Shown here in pieces: positions 44,591 through 54,807 of a DNA stretch of 64,000 bases. Position 1 is the stretch's first letter. Every line of letters begins with the position of its first letter. Made by a program: the position numbers and the translations under genes. Under the pieces are notes generated by a model, which saw only the letters and a list, made by a program, of their open reading frames with translations, was not told the origin of the DNA and did no database searches. Origin of the DNA: Linum tenue (taxonomy: Eukaryota; Streptophyta; Magnoliopsida; Malpighiales; Linaceae); assembly GCA_946122785.1 (NCBI GenBank), contig CAMGYJ010000002.1, positions 23,844,492-23,908,491 of the forward strand. Direction: 5' to 3'.

Positions 44591-45376
44591 TAAAAAAAAC
44601 TGCAGGGTAAGTATCTAATGCATATGGTAAGACTAATATTGTCGTAAACTTGTTATGAACATCATCAATTATTTATAGGAATTGTGATTAACATAGTCAA
44701 ATAGAGAAAAGAGGTCTTAGAACTAAGGAGCGACTCATCATTGCATCCATTCGGTTTATATCTTGTCTAAGTATCAATTCGGTCTATTTTTTAATATCTA
44801 TAATTATAATATTAATATAATTAAGAATCGGACCACATCACATTTGATCAGGTACGATATGATCCAAACGTCGAACTTCCCCGATGCGGTACAATACAGA
44901 CCAAACAATTACACATCCCTACATATATGCACTTTTTAAAAATATTTATTATATGTATGTCAAAAGTTTTTATTTTACGTGCATTTGAGATATATAATAT
45001 ATATGAATTAGAAAATTTATGTATATATTTACTAATATAAGAACATATTAAACGTCAGTGTAAAAAGAATTGGTTGGAAAATGGTTTACTAAGTAACTAT
45101 TTGAAAAGGTTAACGTCAACAAATGATTAAAATGTTCCCTTTTTTATGAAAAGCCGCCAAGAAAATTCAAACCTAAAAAATCTGTAAATGAAAGAAGAAA
45201 AAAAAACAAACGAAAAAAGTTTCCGATTTTTATGCCTAATTAAAAGAAAATTAGAGATAAAACCGCAGCCAGAAAACCCGGAAAATAATACAAAAAGGAA
45301 AAAGAAAATTTTATTTCCGAAAATTGTGGGGAGAACTACAAAGCTTACGTGGATGGGGTCTTTTTCTTAAACGGAT
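44591..45376. other. Intergenic or Helitron interior
   Basis: AT-rich sequence without a gene. It includes a poly-A-rich patch at about 45185-45310 and a TAGA tetranucleotide run at about 45391-45410. It may be the interior of the Helitron whose 3' end is at 44289. Confidence 0.35.
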
Positions 45377-45399
45377 TTAATATATTTTATAGATAGATA

Positions 45400-46365
45400 G
45401 ATAGATAGACCAGTTCGCAAGGGAGAATGGAATCAGCTGCAGGGAAATCGATGATGAAGGGAGAGGTGTCCTTTCGAGTGAACTTCTGCACTTCTGCACG
45501 ATCAGTTTCAGCCTGCAGCTCCACATTGTTCCCTGCCACAGACCCATCAAAATGGCAAACTCGCCTCCAGCTTCCTTACTAATCTTCGCATAGCTCTGCG
45601 TAAAACCTTTCCACCTGTTTTCATCCACCAGTATCTCGTACAAATCCTTCGCCCTGCAACTGAACTTCTCAGTCAAGCTTATCGACTTGAACCCTTTCTT
45701 CGTCAACCATCAGCACTAGCAGGTGACCATAAAAGTGAATTTTTGTGAAGTGTGTATATAAGTAGTTAATTGTAATTCTGGGTTTAGGGGACATTAATTG
45801 ATAATAAGTAAGTAAATAAGCGGAGGTCCAGCTATATATATAGCAGCAACAAGCTAGAACCTGCCGGCGGCGGCGAGGAACTGCATCTGTTTGAGGAGAG
45901 GGGTGAGTGTTTACATGAGCTTCTCGCCTTACTTCTTCTCAATCACCGGTTTCCCTTGGCCAGCATCGCCTCTTTCAATCTCCTCCCGATCGGGCTGTCG
46001 TCGCTCACCGTAACCCTAATTTCGGGGTCCTCATCCATGTTCTCGTCGGAGATGTAAGGGAGATCCACAGATCCGTCGACTTTGAGCAAGGACTTACGGT
46101 CGGCGTCTTTTGCCTCGCCTTCCCATGAAAGAGCGACGCTGAGCTCGTTTCCGGGGATGATTTTCCCCTTGTGGATGTTGACGTAGGCCTCGCCCTCGAC
46201 CTTCTCGATGTTCCTGGTGCGGATGAAGAGGTTTCCTTCGCCATCGAGGAGGGTGAGGTTCGCGAGGAGCTTGGAGAGGAGGTTGCGGGACCACTCGAGG
46301 CAGTCGCTCTCCGACCAGGACCTCCCTCGGCACTCGTATCCAGGGATTGATCGGCGCCAGAACAT
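45400..46365 (-). pseudogene. Aha1 (Hsp90 ATPase activator) pseudogene
   Basis: An intronless minus-strand copy of an Aha1-type Hsp90 co-chaperone. The N-terminal domain at 46365-45943 has SDCLEWSRNLLSKLLANLTL, EGEAYVNIHKGKIIPGNELS and PYISDENMDEDPEIRVTV. A one-base frameshift at KGNR (family text KGKPV) ends the frame, and the linker of about 50 residues is reduced and holds stops. The C-terminal domain resumes at 45706 with KSISLTEKFSCRAKDLYEIL and ENRWKGFTQSYAKISKEAGG. It then frameshifts at GGEFAI and decays where DGSVTGTN-type text should follow, missing its last 70 or so residues. Lack of introns suggests a processed copy; no poly(A) or target duplication was found. Confidence 0.75.
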
Positions 46366-47096
46366 AGAAGGATTACATGTTTTGTGACGCCGGCGGTGGA
46401 AGAAAGAAGGAACAGCGGGAGATGGGGAGGAACGGAAGAAATTGGATACGAGGAGCAGGATTAGGGTTTGACTGTAATTTAACAGGTTTAAATTGCTAAA
46501 AAATATTTATTGATTTAGCATCTTGTATAAAATTTTTTGATTTGATCACTGATATGATAGAGTTTTACAAACCATGCATATATGTGACATATATTTAGTA
46601 ATGCTCAAAAAAGAACATTATGTCATGTAACCACAAAAATTTAGGCTAGAGACATCCAATTAGTAATGGCAACAGAGTTAGATTGCGCTCATTGGGTAAT
46701 TTGATATTCATATTCACCCCATGATAGGTTGCCTTCAAATCAAGGACTTTGGTTCAAGACATAGTTCGAGGTTAGTCGATCAATTAGAATATGCATTTCA
46801 ACAAGAAGTCAATTATTCATTAAAAACTCAATAACTAAAGATCATATAATTAATAAGTCAAATTGATTTTGGCAATTGAGCCTCTTACATAATGATAACT
46901 ATATTGGAGTCGAAAGTCTTGTCACATACCTTGGCTTCATTCAACTTCAATGTCATTAAAATGTTTCTTTTTTTCTTTTATTACACAAATTCCTAGTCGA
47001 TTCTTATTGTATCATGGGCTTTTTTTAAAACTCAGAATATGGTCTTATGTGACACTTATGGCGATGAAGCACAAGTTTTTTATCGATCAAATACAT
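46366..47096. other. Intergenic, nothing recognised
   Basis: GC-rich sequence just upstream of the Aha1 pseudogene start, like an ancestral leader, then AT-rich spacer up to the next Mutator-like element. No gene. Confidence 0.4.
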
Positions 47097-48274
47097 TTTT
47101 TTAGGGTTAATACCCTAGTTTGGCATGAAGTTTAGCGTGAGTGACAGTTTTGGCCACATTTTTCAAATAAGATATTTACGGCCTACTTTTGAAATTATTA
47201 GACAAATTTGGCCGGAAACTTGTGTTGACCGTTAATATTAACGGTCAAACACTTATTCCGTCAATTACTATGCTGAGGTGGCAGTGATGTGGCTTTCATG
47301 TAATTTTTATTTCAATTCTTTTTTCTAGTTCTTTTTAGTTCTTAAAAACTTGAAAAATAAAAAATTGAAATAAGAAACTCATGCTCAACCGCAATAAAAA
47401 TCACAATCCCTAATCTTTTTCTATCGTCGTCACCGACGACGACCACCGCCACTCCCACTCCTCTTCCTCCTGACCCTTCTTCCACCCGGAACTCGTTGCC
47501 GTCTTAAACCGCCAACCCAGAATGGTGTGAGGGAGAAGACGAACAGCCACCAGTTCGTTCGGCTGAGGGAGAAGAAGAACAAAACCTGAATCGGGCCCGA
47601 ATCCGTCGATCTTAACGACGACGGAGTGGAATCTGAGGGGACGGCGACCGCGGTGGAGGAACAAGGAAAAAGAAGAAAAGAGAGCCAATTTGGGGGCCGC
47701 CCGTTGAAAATCCCTCGTCGTCGAAGCGCATGTCGAGGACGAAGAAGAGGAAAAGGAACCAGTCCCAGTCAAAAGCCCTGCCCCCCCGCCCCCACAGATC
47801 TTCTTCCGCAGCCGCTCGTTCCACCCCGACGGCGTCTTACCCTTGAACGCGCTGGCGTGGAAGTACACCAAGACCGGCAGCTTCCTCTTCTCTTTGTCTT
47901 GTCTGGGAAGGTAGAGGCGGGTCTCGGGGGAAGAAGGGGTTGAATCAGTGGGAATGAGGCGGCTGGAGGAAGAGATGAGGGTAGGACCGTAGGAGGTTGG
48001 GGGGTTTTGGGGTTATTTTTATTTTTTTATTAATTGAATTAGAAAATATTTTATTTAATGACATGGCACCATGTATAAGCCACGTCAGTAGTTCTTTGAT
48101 GATTCACTAACGGAATAAGTGTTTGACCGTTAATATTAACGGTCAACACAAGTTTCAGGCCAAATTTGTTCAATAATTTCAAAAGTAGGTCGTAAATGTC
48201 TTATTTGAAAATTGGGGCCAAAACTGTCACTCACGCTAAACTTCATGCCAAACTAGGGTATTAACCCTTTTTTA
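47097..48274. mobile_element. Mutator-like element with captured gene sequence
   Basis: The element at 47104-48267 (1,164 bp) has inverted repeats of about 200 bp beginning GGGTTAATACCCTAGTTTGG and including GACCGTTAATATTAACGGTC near each end. TTTTTTA borders both sides (47097-47103 and 48268-48274), a short match that could be chance in a T-rich site. The interior is GC-rich and gene-like, in contrast with the AT-rich ends, and no transposase is present. Confidence 0.75.
47400..47955 (-). pseudogene. Captured fragment resembling a plant carboxylesterase (CXE)
   Basis: On the minus strand, ETRLYLPRQDKEKRKLPVLV leading into YFHASAF matches the start of the alpha/beta-hydrolase fold in CXE/gibberellin-receptor-like esterases (usual text ARLYLPK...KLPVLVYFHGGGF). 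The oxyanion glycines HGGG are replaced by HASA. Downstream text (KGKTPSGWNERLRKKI, then glycine- and serine-rich sequence) does not continue the esterase, so the insert may be a patchwork. The longest open frame (47410-47871) is unlikely to give a functional enzyme. Confidence 0.5.
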
Positions 48275-48326
48275 TTTTCTTTTGGTAGAACAAGTCTATC
48301 TTCTCAAGTATGCACTTCACAAATAA

Positions 48327-48675
48327 CTGCTTGTGGATTTGTTCATATCGATCAACCTTCAATAGGAGAACCATAGCCATAAGGGTTAGTCAATGCCACA
48401 ACTCCTACTTGATCTAATACACAAGGTAGAATACACGGTTACACTATTAACACATTTCATGAAGCCAAACATGGACCAACAAGAATCAATCAATCAATAA
48501 GTGTTTGTTGATTTGTTCATATCGATCAACCTTCAATAGGAGAACCATAGCCATAAGGGTTAGTCAATGCCACAACTCCTACTTGATCTAATACACAAGG
48601 TAGAATACACGGTTACACTATTAACACATTTCATGAAGCCAAACATGGACCAACAAGAATCAATCAATCAATAAA
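48327..48675 (+). repeat. 174-bp tandem duplication next to the outer LTR
   Basis: Two nearly identical copies lie head to tail, both containing TTCATATCGATCAACCTTCA and ending CAAGAATCAATCAATCAATA (about 48327-48500 and 48501-48675). The second copy abuts the left LTR of the outer gypsy element. No coding content. Confidence 0.85.
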
Positions 48676-48677
48676 GT

Positions 48678-49634
48678 TGTTGATGCCAAGCTTAGAGCAG
48701 CCTGCTTCAATATGTTTAGGTCCGGAGAGCGCTGATTTCCCAAAGCCTTTAACCACCTCCACCTCCGTGCGAATACCTGGAAAAAAAGGTCCCACCGGGG
48801 GGTCCTGGTTGGAACCTCCTCCGACGCTCAAATTAGTAATCTGAATGGAATAAAATAAATACGATGACGTTAGACCTGGTTCGGTCCCACGGTCGTAATT
48901 GAGCATCGTCGGCTATTTAATGCCGCCCGATGGAGACTATCCACGATTTCATGGCTTAGTCAGCCAAATTGAGGGTGTGTTGAGTGTTTAGAGATTTAAC
49001 ACGTTTTGGGAGATCGAGAGGAGAGAGAAAACGTTTTTAGAAAGAGAAAGTAAAGAGAGTAGGTATGTGTGAGTTATGTTGTGTGAAGTAGTCGTAAGCG
49101 ACTTATGTGGTGGTGTGTGTGTGTGACTTGTTGTTATGAGAAAGGGGGAGGGGTGCTCCCTATTTATAGGGGAAAATCGTAGTTGAATTCCTCGACTTAC
49201 GTTAACATTCACCAACATTTCTCAATAATTATGATATGTGAGAATATCCAAGTGTGTATGCGAAAGTATGAGAAAGTGTAAATATATAAGGGAAAATAAA
49301 TGATTATGGGTAATGTAAACGAGAAACATTTACGTATATGTATGAATATGTACGTAAGTAAATGTATATGTAAGAAAATGAAAGAAAGAGGAAGAATGAA
49401 GGAGAAAGTATAGGAATGTGTATGAAAGTATAGGAATGTGTAGGAATGTGTATGAAAGTGTAGGAAAGTGTATGAAAGTAAAGGAAAGTGAAGGAAAATA
49501 AGATAAACAAATAATAATCATATAGTAATATTAATCATATTCTTATGTAATATAATAATATATAATATATTAATTATTTAATAATAATTGGAGTAAAATA
49601 CTTTATTTCAACGGGCAGGTGAATACCGGGTTCA
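48678..49634 (-). mobile_element. LTR of outer gypsy element (3' LTR)
   Basis: Plus-strand limits are TGTTGATGCC ... CCGGGTTCA; on the minus strand it runs TGAACCCGG ... GGCATCAACA. It pairs with 58126-59085 and differs by roughly 15 substitutions and a few small indels by eye. The polypurine tract beside it (minus AGCAAGGGGGGCAATTTA, 49635-49652) makes this the 3' LTR. It contains a TATGAAAGTGTAGGAA-type short repeat at about 49400-49500. Confidence 0.85.
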
Positions 49635-50470
49635 TAAATTGCCCCCCTTGCTGGTAGAAAATCACGAGAAATGACTGTGATTTTGGCAGGAGTTCATGAA
49701 AAATGATCGTGACTTTTCTATCGGCAAGAAGATAACAGAACATGTTTTAAAGCAATAGCTTTGGCTGTTCATATCCTCGCCTTAATGTAGATCACGAGCA
49801 TAGGACTGACGGGATATATGTCTTTTTTGGCATATACTAGTCTAAAAAAATTGTGGCATGAATATTTTTGCACATGTGAAATTATTTTGGCACAACCTAG
49901 TGCATAATTTACCCAGTAATGAAGAGAGTGTAGAAATGATTACCAAATGAGGCGTAAATTTTGGAGTTTTACGTGACATATCCTGGTCATCATGGAGAGA
50001 TAGTTTGACTGTATTTGGTCCCACCACTTTGCGCATCTTGTAAGGACCTTCCTACTGGGGAGTAAAATTTCCATGACTTTGAATTTTTTTGAAGTTTCTC
50101 CTCAGAACCCATTCTCCTTCCCGGATGGGTCGATTTCTCACTTTGACGTTGAAATAACGCGCAATCCTCTCTTTGGAAGCGACAAGTAGCATAAGTGCGT
50201 ATTCTCGACGCTCCTCTATGAGATGTAGATCATGAGTGAGCTCGATTTGATTTTCATCGGGGTGGAATGGTTGGATTCTGTAAGAGGAGAGCTCCATTTC
50301 AATTGGCAGCATAACATCAGTGCCATATGTCAGTGAGTATGGCATCTCCCCAGTGGAAGTTTTGTAAGTTGTTCGTCCAAAGCACATGTGATAGCTCCTC
50401 GACCCATTGGCCCTTGGCTTGGCCTAATTCTTGAATTGTGTCCCCTAATCGATGATGCGGTTAGATTGCT
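49635..50470 (-). mobile_element. Outer gypsy element interior, 3' part (integrase end)
   Basis: The minus-strand frame 50387-50052 (continuing slightly upstream) reads RTTYKTSTGEMPYSLTYGTD, then LPIEMELSSYRIQPF and RPIREGEWVLRR. This is the C-terminal part of a Ty3/gypsy integrase. The rest of pol and gag is missing; only about 150 bp of leader remain beyond the nested element (57976-58125). The nested element splits this remnant at 50470. Confidence 0.8.
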
Positions 50471-51891
50471 TGATAGACCGTTATTTACACATGTTTTTAC
50501 CCCCGTTCTTACACCGTTTGAGGTGTTGATTCTCGTGTTTTAGGCCGATTTCACGCTAGGTTGTGCTTGTTTGTGATATTTCAGGTCCTAGTACGTGAAT
50601 GGAGGCTTGGGAGCGAGTCTGGGGTTTATTGGAAGAAGATCGGACGAATGGCGAGGTTTCAAGGAAGCCGCACGGGCAGACTGGGGCATCACACGGCCGT
50701 GCAAGTGAGCAAGGTGGCCGTGTGATTTCCACCGAGAGCAAACACGGGCACAAGTAGCTTTCACAGGGCCGTGCAAGTGAGCAATGTGGCCGTGTGATTT
50801 TTGCCGAGGCCACACACGGGCAACCCATGAAATCCACACGGCCGTGCAACCCTGGCCGTGTGAGATGGCTGAAGACCGAACTAATCCATACGCTGCGTTT
50901 CGACTCGCACGGGCAAAGTGGTGAGCCACACGGCCGTGTGGCCTACCCGTGTGAGTCGGGAAATTCTGGTTTTTGAGCCAATTTCGAGCCAAAAGTGGGA
51001 GAATCGGATTTTCAGAGCAAAAACAGAGCCCTAGAGAGAGAAAGTACGAAGAACACATCCTAGAAGCTATCTTGGAGCTGGGTTTCAACGAATCGAGCTT
51101 GCAGATCGTCATAGGAGTGGAAATCATCATCCCGGAGCAGATTTTCCTCATCATTATGAGTATGACTACTCCGATTACTGTTTTCTCTTCTCTCTCTATG
51201 GAGTAGAACCCTTCTCTCACTTGGGTATGAAGAACCCTAGTTCCTTGTGTTAGGGATTTGATTGTAATAACTTGGGATGATATTACTGTTTGATTTTAAT
51301 CGAATGATGCATGTTTATTGAATTGATTGGAGTCTGATCAGCTTTTCTCGATTTCTGCTTCAACCTGAGATAGATAGAATCTGATTAGGTTGTTAGAGCC
51401 TCTTCATTCGATAGTAGGAGATTGGCTATACGAGAGTTAGCCAGTTTACTGCTTTGTACTGGAATTCAATTCCAGTAGTGGAGTTATGTGTTCATAGCCT
51501 CAGCTTTCTATCCCGGTGAAGACTAGTCGTCTGCCGGGTAGTTAGACTGAGAGGGCTTGGTCAGCTTAAGAGATTCCAAGCTACTGTCGGAACTTTCGCA
51601 GTCTAATCAACAGTGGATCAACCCAGGGGAATTACAATTGGACCTAACTAAGGGGCTAGGGGGACTCAATCCCGAGTGACGCTTTCCTGACTTTGAAAAC
51701 CGAATTATTACTTGCTTTCTTACTGCTTTTGCTTTAAACAACAATCACTCGAATTAGTTTGCTAGATAATAGAGAATCACGGAGTAAGCAGTAGATCTAG
51801 ACCCCGGGTTGATAATAGAACTTGCCTGTTACTGCATCCCCAGACTGCGATTACACTTGGTCGCAGTTTGGTGTTGTGTTTTGGCGTGTCA
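50471..51891 (+). mobile_element. Inner gypsy element, 5' LTR
   Basis: 1,421 bp, TGATAGACCG ... GCGTGTCA, the same length as the 3' LTR at 56555-57975. By eye I count about 29 substitutions between them (near 2%) and no indel. Flanks TTGCT (50466-50470) and TTGCC (57976-57980) are a 5-bp target duplication with one mismatch. The stretch at about 50668-50945 carries multiple CACGGCCGTG palindromes. Confidence 0.92.
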
Positions 51892-51897
51892 AGTTTT

Positions 51898-51915
51898 TGG
51901 CGCCGTTGCTGGGGA
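51898..51915 (+). promoter_or_regulatory. Primer-binding site of inner element (tRNA-Asp type)
   Basis: TGGCGCCGTTGCTGGGGA lies 6 bp inside the 5' LTR and is complementary to the 3' end of plant tRNA-Asp with one mismatch. This primer type is used by Athila-lineage gypsy elements. Confidence 0.8.
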
Positions 51916-52035
51916 CCCTCTAGGTTATTGGGGAAACGTGAGAATTTGTTACTCTAGCTTTTTATTTACTGCATTTTATCTCTTCCACCTGTGTGCCTTC
52001 ACGGGTTGCTTCTGCTGATTGTGTGCAGGTAGTAC

Positions 52036-54807
52036 ATGACCCGTAGCCAGTCGGGAGAACTACTACCATTAGATCAGGAGCTTGAACGAACTTGCAGGAA
52101 CTTCAAGCGGGCTCTAAAGGCGCGACTGGCTGCGGAGGAGGCGCTAACACAGCTGCAGTTAGAAGAAGAAGAAGAAGAGATGGCTGATCCACAGAACCAT
52201 GATGTGATCAACCCAGAGGAGCAGACCATGGGATCCTACTAGACCGCTAGAGCTGCGGATATGAGGTCACCCATTCAACACCCTCATGTCCCAGCCAACA
52301 ATTTTGAGGTGAGCACATCAGTAATCACCATGCTGCGCGGTTCAGTGGTGTTCCGTGGTAAGGAGGGAGAGTGCCCCCGATCACATCTCAGGCGATTCCA
52401 CGAGCTCATCGATGGAATCAAGATCAACGGGGTACCAGCAGATGCCATCCAGCTGAGGTACTTCCCATTCACTCTGGAGGGGCAGGCCAAGGAGTGGCTA
52501 GACACTCGACCTCCGGGCTCTATCACCACGTTCGCCAAGCTGGCGGACAAGTTCCTTACCCGCTACCATCCTCCATCCAAGACAGCTGACCTGCAGAAGC
52601 AAATCACACATTTTGCTCAGGATGAGGATGAGACCATCAGGGATGCTTGGGAGAGATACACCAGTCTCTTTCTCAGGTGTCCCAATCATGGTTTCAATGA
52701 TGCTTTCAAGGTGGGCACCTTCTATCACGCCCTCTTCCCAGAGGACAAGCAGCTGATTGATTCAGTTTGTGGCGGGAACATGCTGACAAAAACCCCGCCA
52801 CAGCTGAATCAACTCTTTGAGGAGATGGCGGAGAACGGGTACGATTGGGGCACTACCAGGAGATCGAGACGAGCACCAGGACGGGGTGTGCATGCTGTGG
52901 GCACCCAGTCATCTGATTTGGTGCAGGTGGTATCGAAGCTGGTTTCAGCTATCGATAGCTCTAGTTTGATTGCAGGTACATGACAGCCGCAGGCGATGCA
53001 CTGCCAGTGGTGTGAGAGCTCTCATCACACCGTGGAGGACTGTTAGGCGATGAAGGAATCAACCACACCCCAGGAGCAGGTGAACTTCATCAACAACGTC
53101 AGGCGCAATGACCCCTACAGTAACACTTACAATGAGGGGTGGCGCCAGCATCCTAACTTCTCCTGGGGTGGGGCAAATTCCAGACCACCAGTTCCCCAGG
53201 GACCACCGGGTTTCCAGAGGCCACCATATCAGCCCAGACAGGGGCAATTCCAGCAGCAACAGTCTCTCTACCAGCCCATACCGGGGCATGTTGCTCAATC
53301 ACAGCCGCGACCTTTCCAGCAGCTAGGTGCAGCCCCTGCTGCCCCTGTGCAGAATGATCAGTTGGCTGAACTACGGGACTTGGTGGGTTCGCTCGCCAGT
53401 TCTAGTGCTCAGAAATTCAACACTATTGAGCAGTTCATGGAGAAGGCCTCGGGGAAATTCTTGGCTCTTGAAGCTGGTCAGAGGAACACACAGGCTGTCT
53501 TGCAGGATATCCAGACCCAGCTGGGGAGCGTGGCTCAGGCAGTGGCTCAAAGGGCTCCTGGTACTCTACCCGGGCAGACCATCCCTCATCCGCCGACCCC
53601 GAATGAGCATTGCAATGCTATCATGACCAGGAGTGGCAAGGTGACTGTTGATCCACCTGCTCGGGAACAAGAGAGAGAGACCCCTGTCTTAGCATCTCCA
53701 GCGGTTGAAGAAGAGGCAGAGAAGGAGGTTGAGGTGCCTGCACATAATCCGCAACCGGTAGTGAAGGAGTATATCCCGAAACTTCCCTTCCCTACTCGGT
53801 TGCACAGAGACAGGCTGGAGGCAGAGTTCGAAAACTTCATGGCCATGCTTAAGAAGCTGAATGTCCAAGTGCCCTTCCTGGAGGCACTATCACAAATGCC
53901 CAAGTATGCGAAGTTTCTGAAGGAGCTTCTCTCGAAGAAGCAGAAGCTGAGTGAGCTGTCCACTGTGGAGCTCAGCGAGGAGTGCTCGGCTATTCTGCAG
54001 AACAAGCTTCCGCAGAAGAAGAAGGACCCAGGTAGTTTTACTATCCCGTGCTCTATTGATAAATTGCATGTAGAGAGGTCCTTGGCGGATTTAGGTGCTA
54101 GTATCAATGTTATGCCATATAAATTGTTCAAGAAACTAGGCCTAGGTGAACCCCGTGCTACTAGGATGACCCTTCAATTAGCTGGCCGATCTGTAGTGCA
54201 TCCTAGGGGCATAGTGGAAGACCTTCTGGTTAAGGTTGGCAAATTCAAATATCCTGTGGATTTTGTTGTCCTGGACATCAATGAGGACACAGACGTGCCC
54301 CTTATACTGGGAAGGCCTTTCCTGGCCACCGCCAAGGCTCTCATAGATGTGCATGATGGGATCTTAGTTTTGAGGGATGGCGAGGAGCGAATCACGTTTT
54401 CAATTGCTAATACTTTACCTGCTTCGTCACCTCTGCATGCTGTATCTCACCAGGAGCACGAGTCTGTCGTGTATCCTTCTGTGTTGCCTATTTTGCAGGA
54501 CCCGCCTCCCATACCTTCGCCGCCACTCCTGACCACTCCATCACCAAAAGTACAGATCAAGGAGGAGTGGCGGCCGAAACTGCAGGCAGCTAAGCCGGCT
54601 CGAAAGAGAGCCGGAGACCACTACGAGCTGGTCCCGCCCCCACCTTGGCCATCCGAGTATTCACTCGCTTGCATCTTGCCGGATGGCCGAGTCGAGCTGG
54701 CGAATGCTGGTGGGCACATTCGTCGCGTGCATGGCCACCATTTGAAGCTGTACCTCAAGAGCGATGTGGATCCGCTCTTGAAGGCACCTGATCCTACACT
54801 TCCCTGA
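52036..54807 (+). pseudogene. Inner element gag-protease frame, three premature stops
   Basis: One frame of 924 codons broken by TAG (52240), TGA (52981) and TAG (53044). The first part holds a coiled, acidic N-terminus. The second is a retrotransposon Gag domain (FPFTLEGQAKEWLDTRPPGS, ITTFAKLADKFLTRYHP). The stop at 53044 falls inside a zinc knuckle (CQWCESSHHTVEDC). The third part (53050-54807) carries a Gln/Pro-rich region and an aspartic protease (ADLGASINVMPYKLF, VPLILGRPFLATAKALID). It then goes straight to RVHGHHLKLYL, like the tail of an integrase. Reverse transcriptase, RNase H and the integrase core are absent, so the element could move only with helper proteins. Confidence 0.85.

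Noticed and set aside
50588..51220. A 210-codon minus-strand open frame inside the 5' LTR, also open at 56672-57304 in the 3' LTR
   Set aside because: The frame is made largely of repeated HGR/HLHGR text created by the CACGGCCGTG palindromes. The two LTRs are only about 2% diverged, so shared openness says little, and no domain is recognisable.
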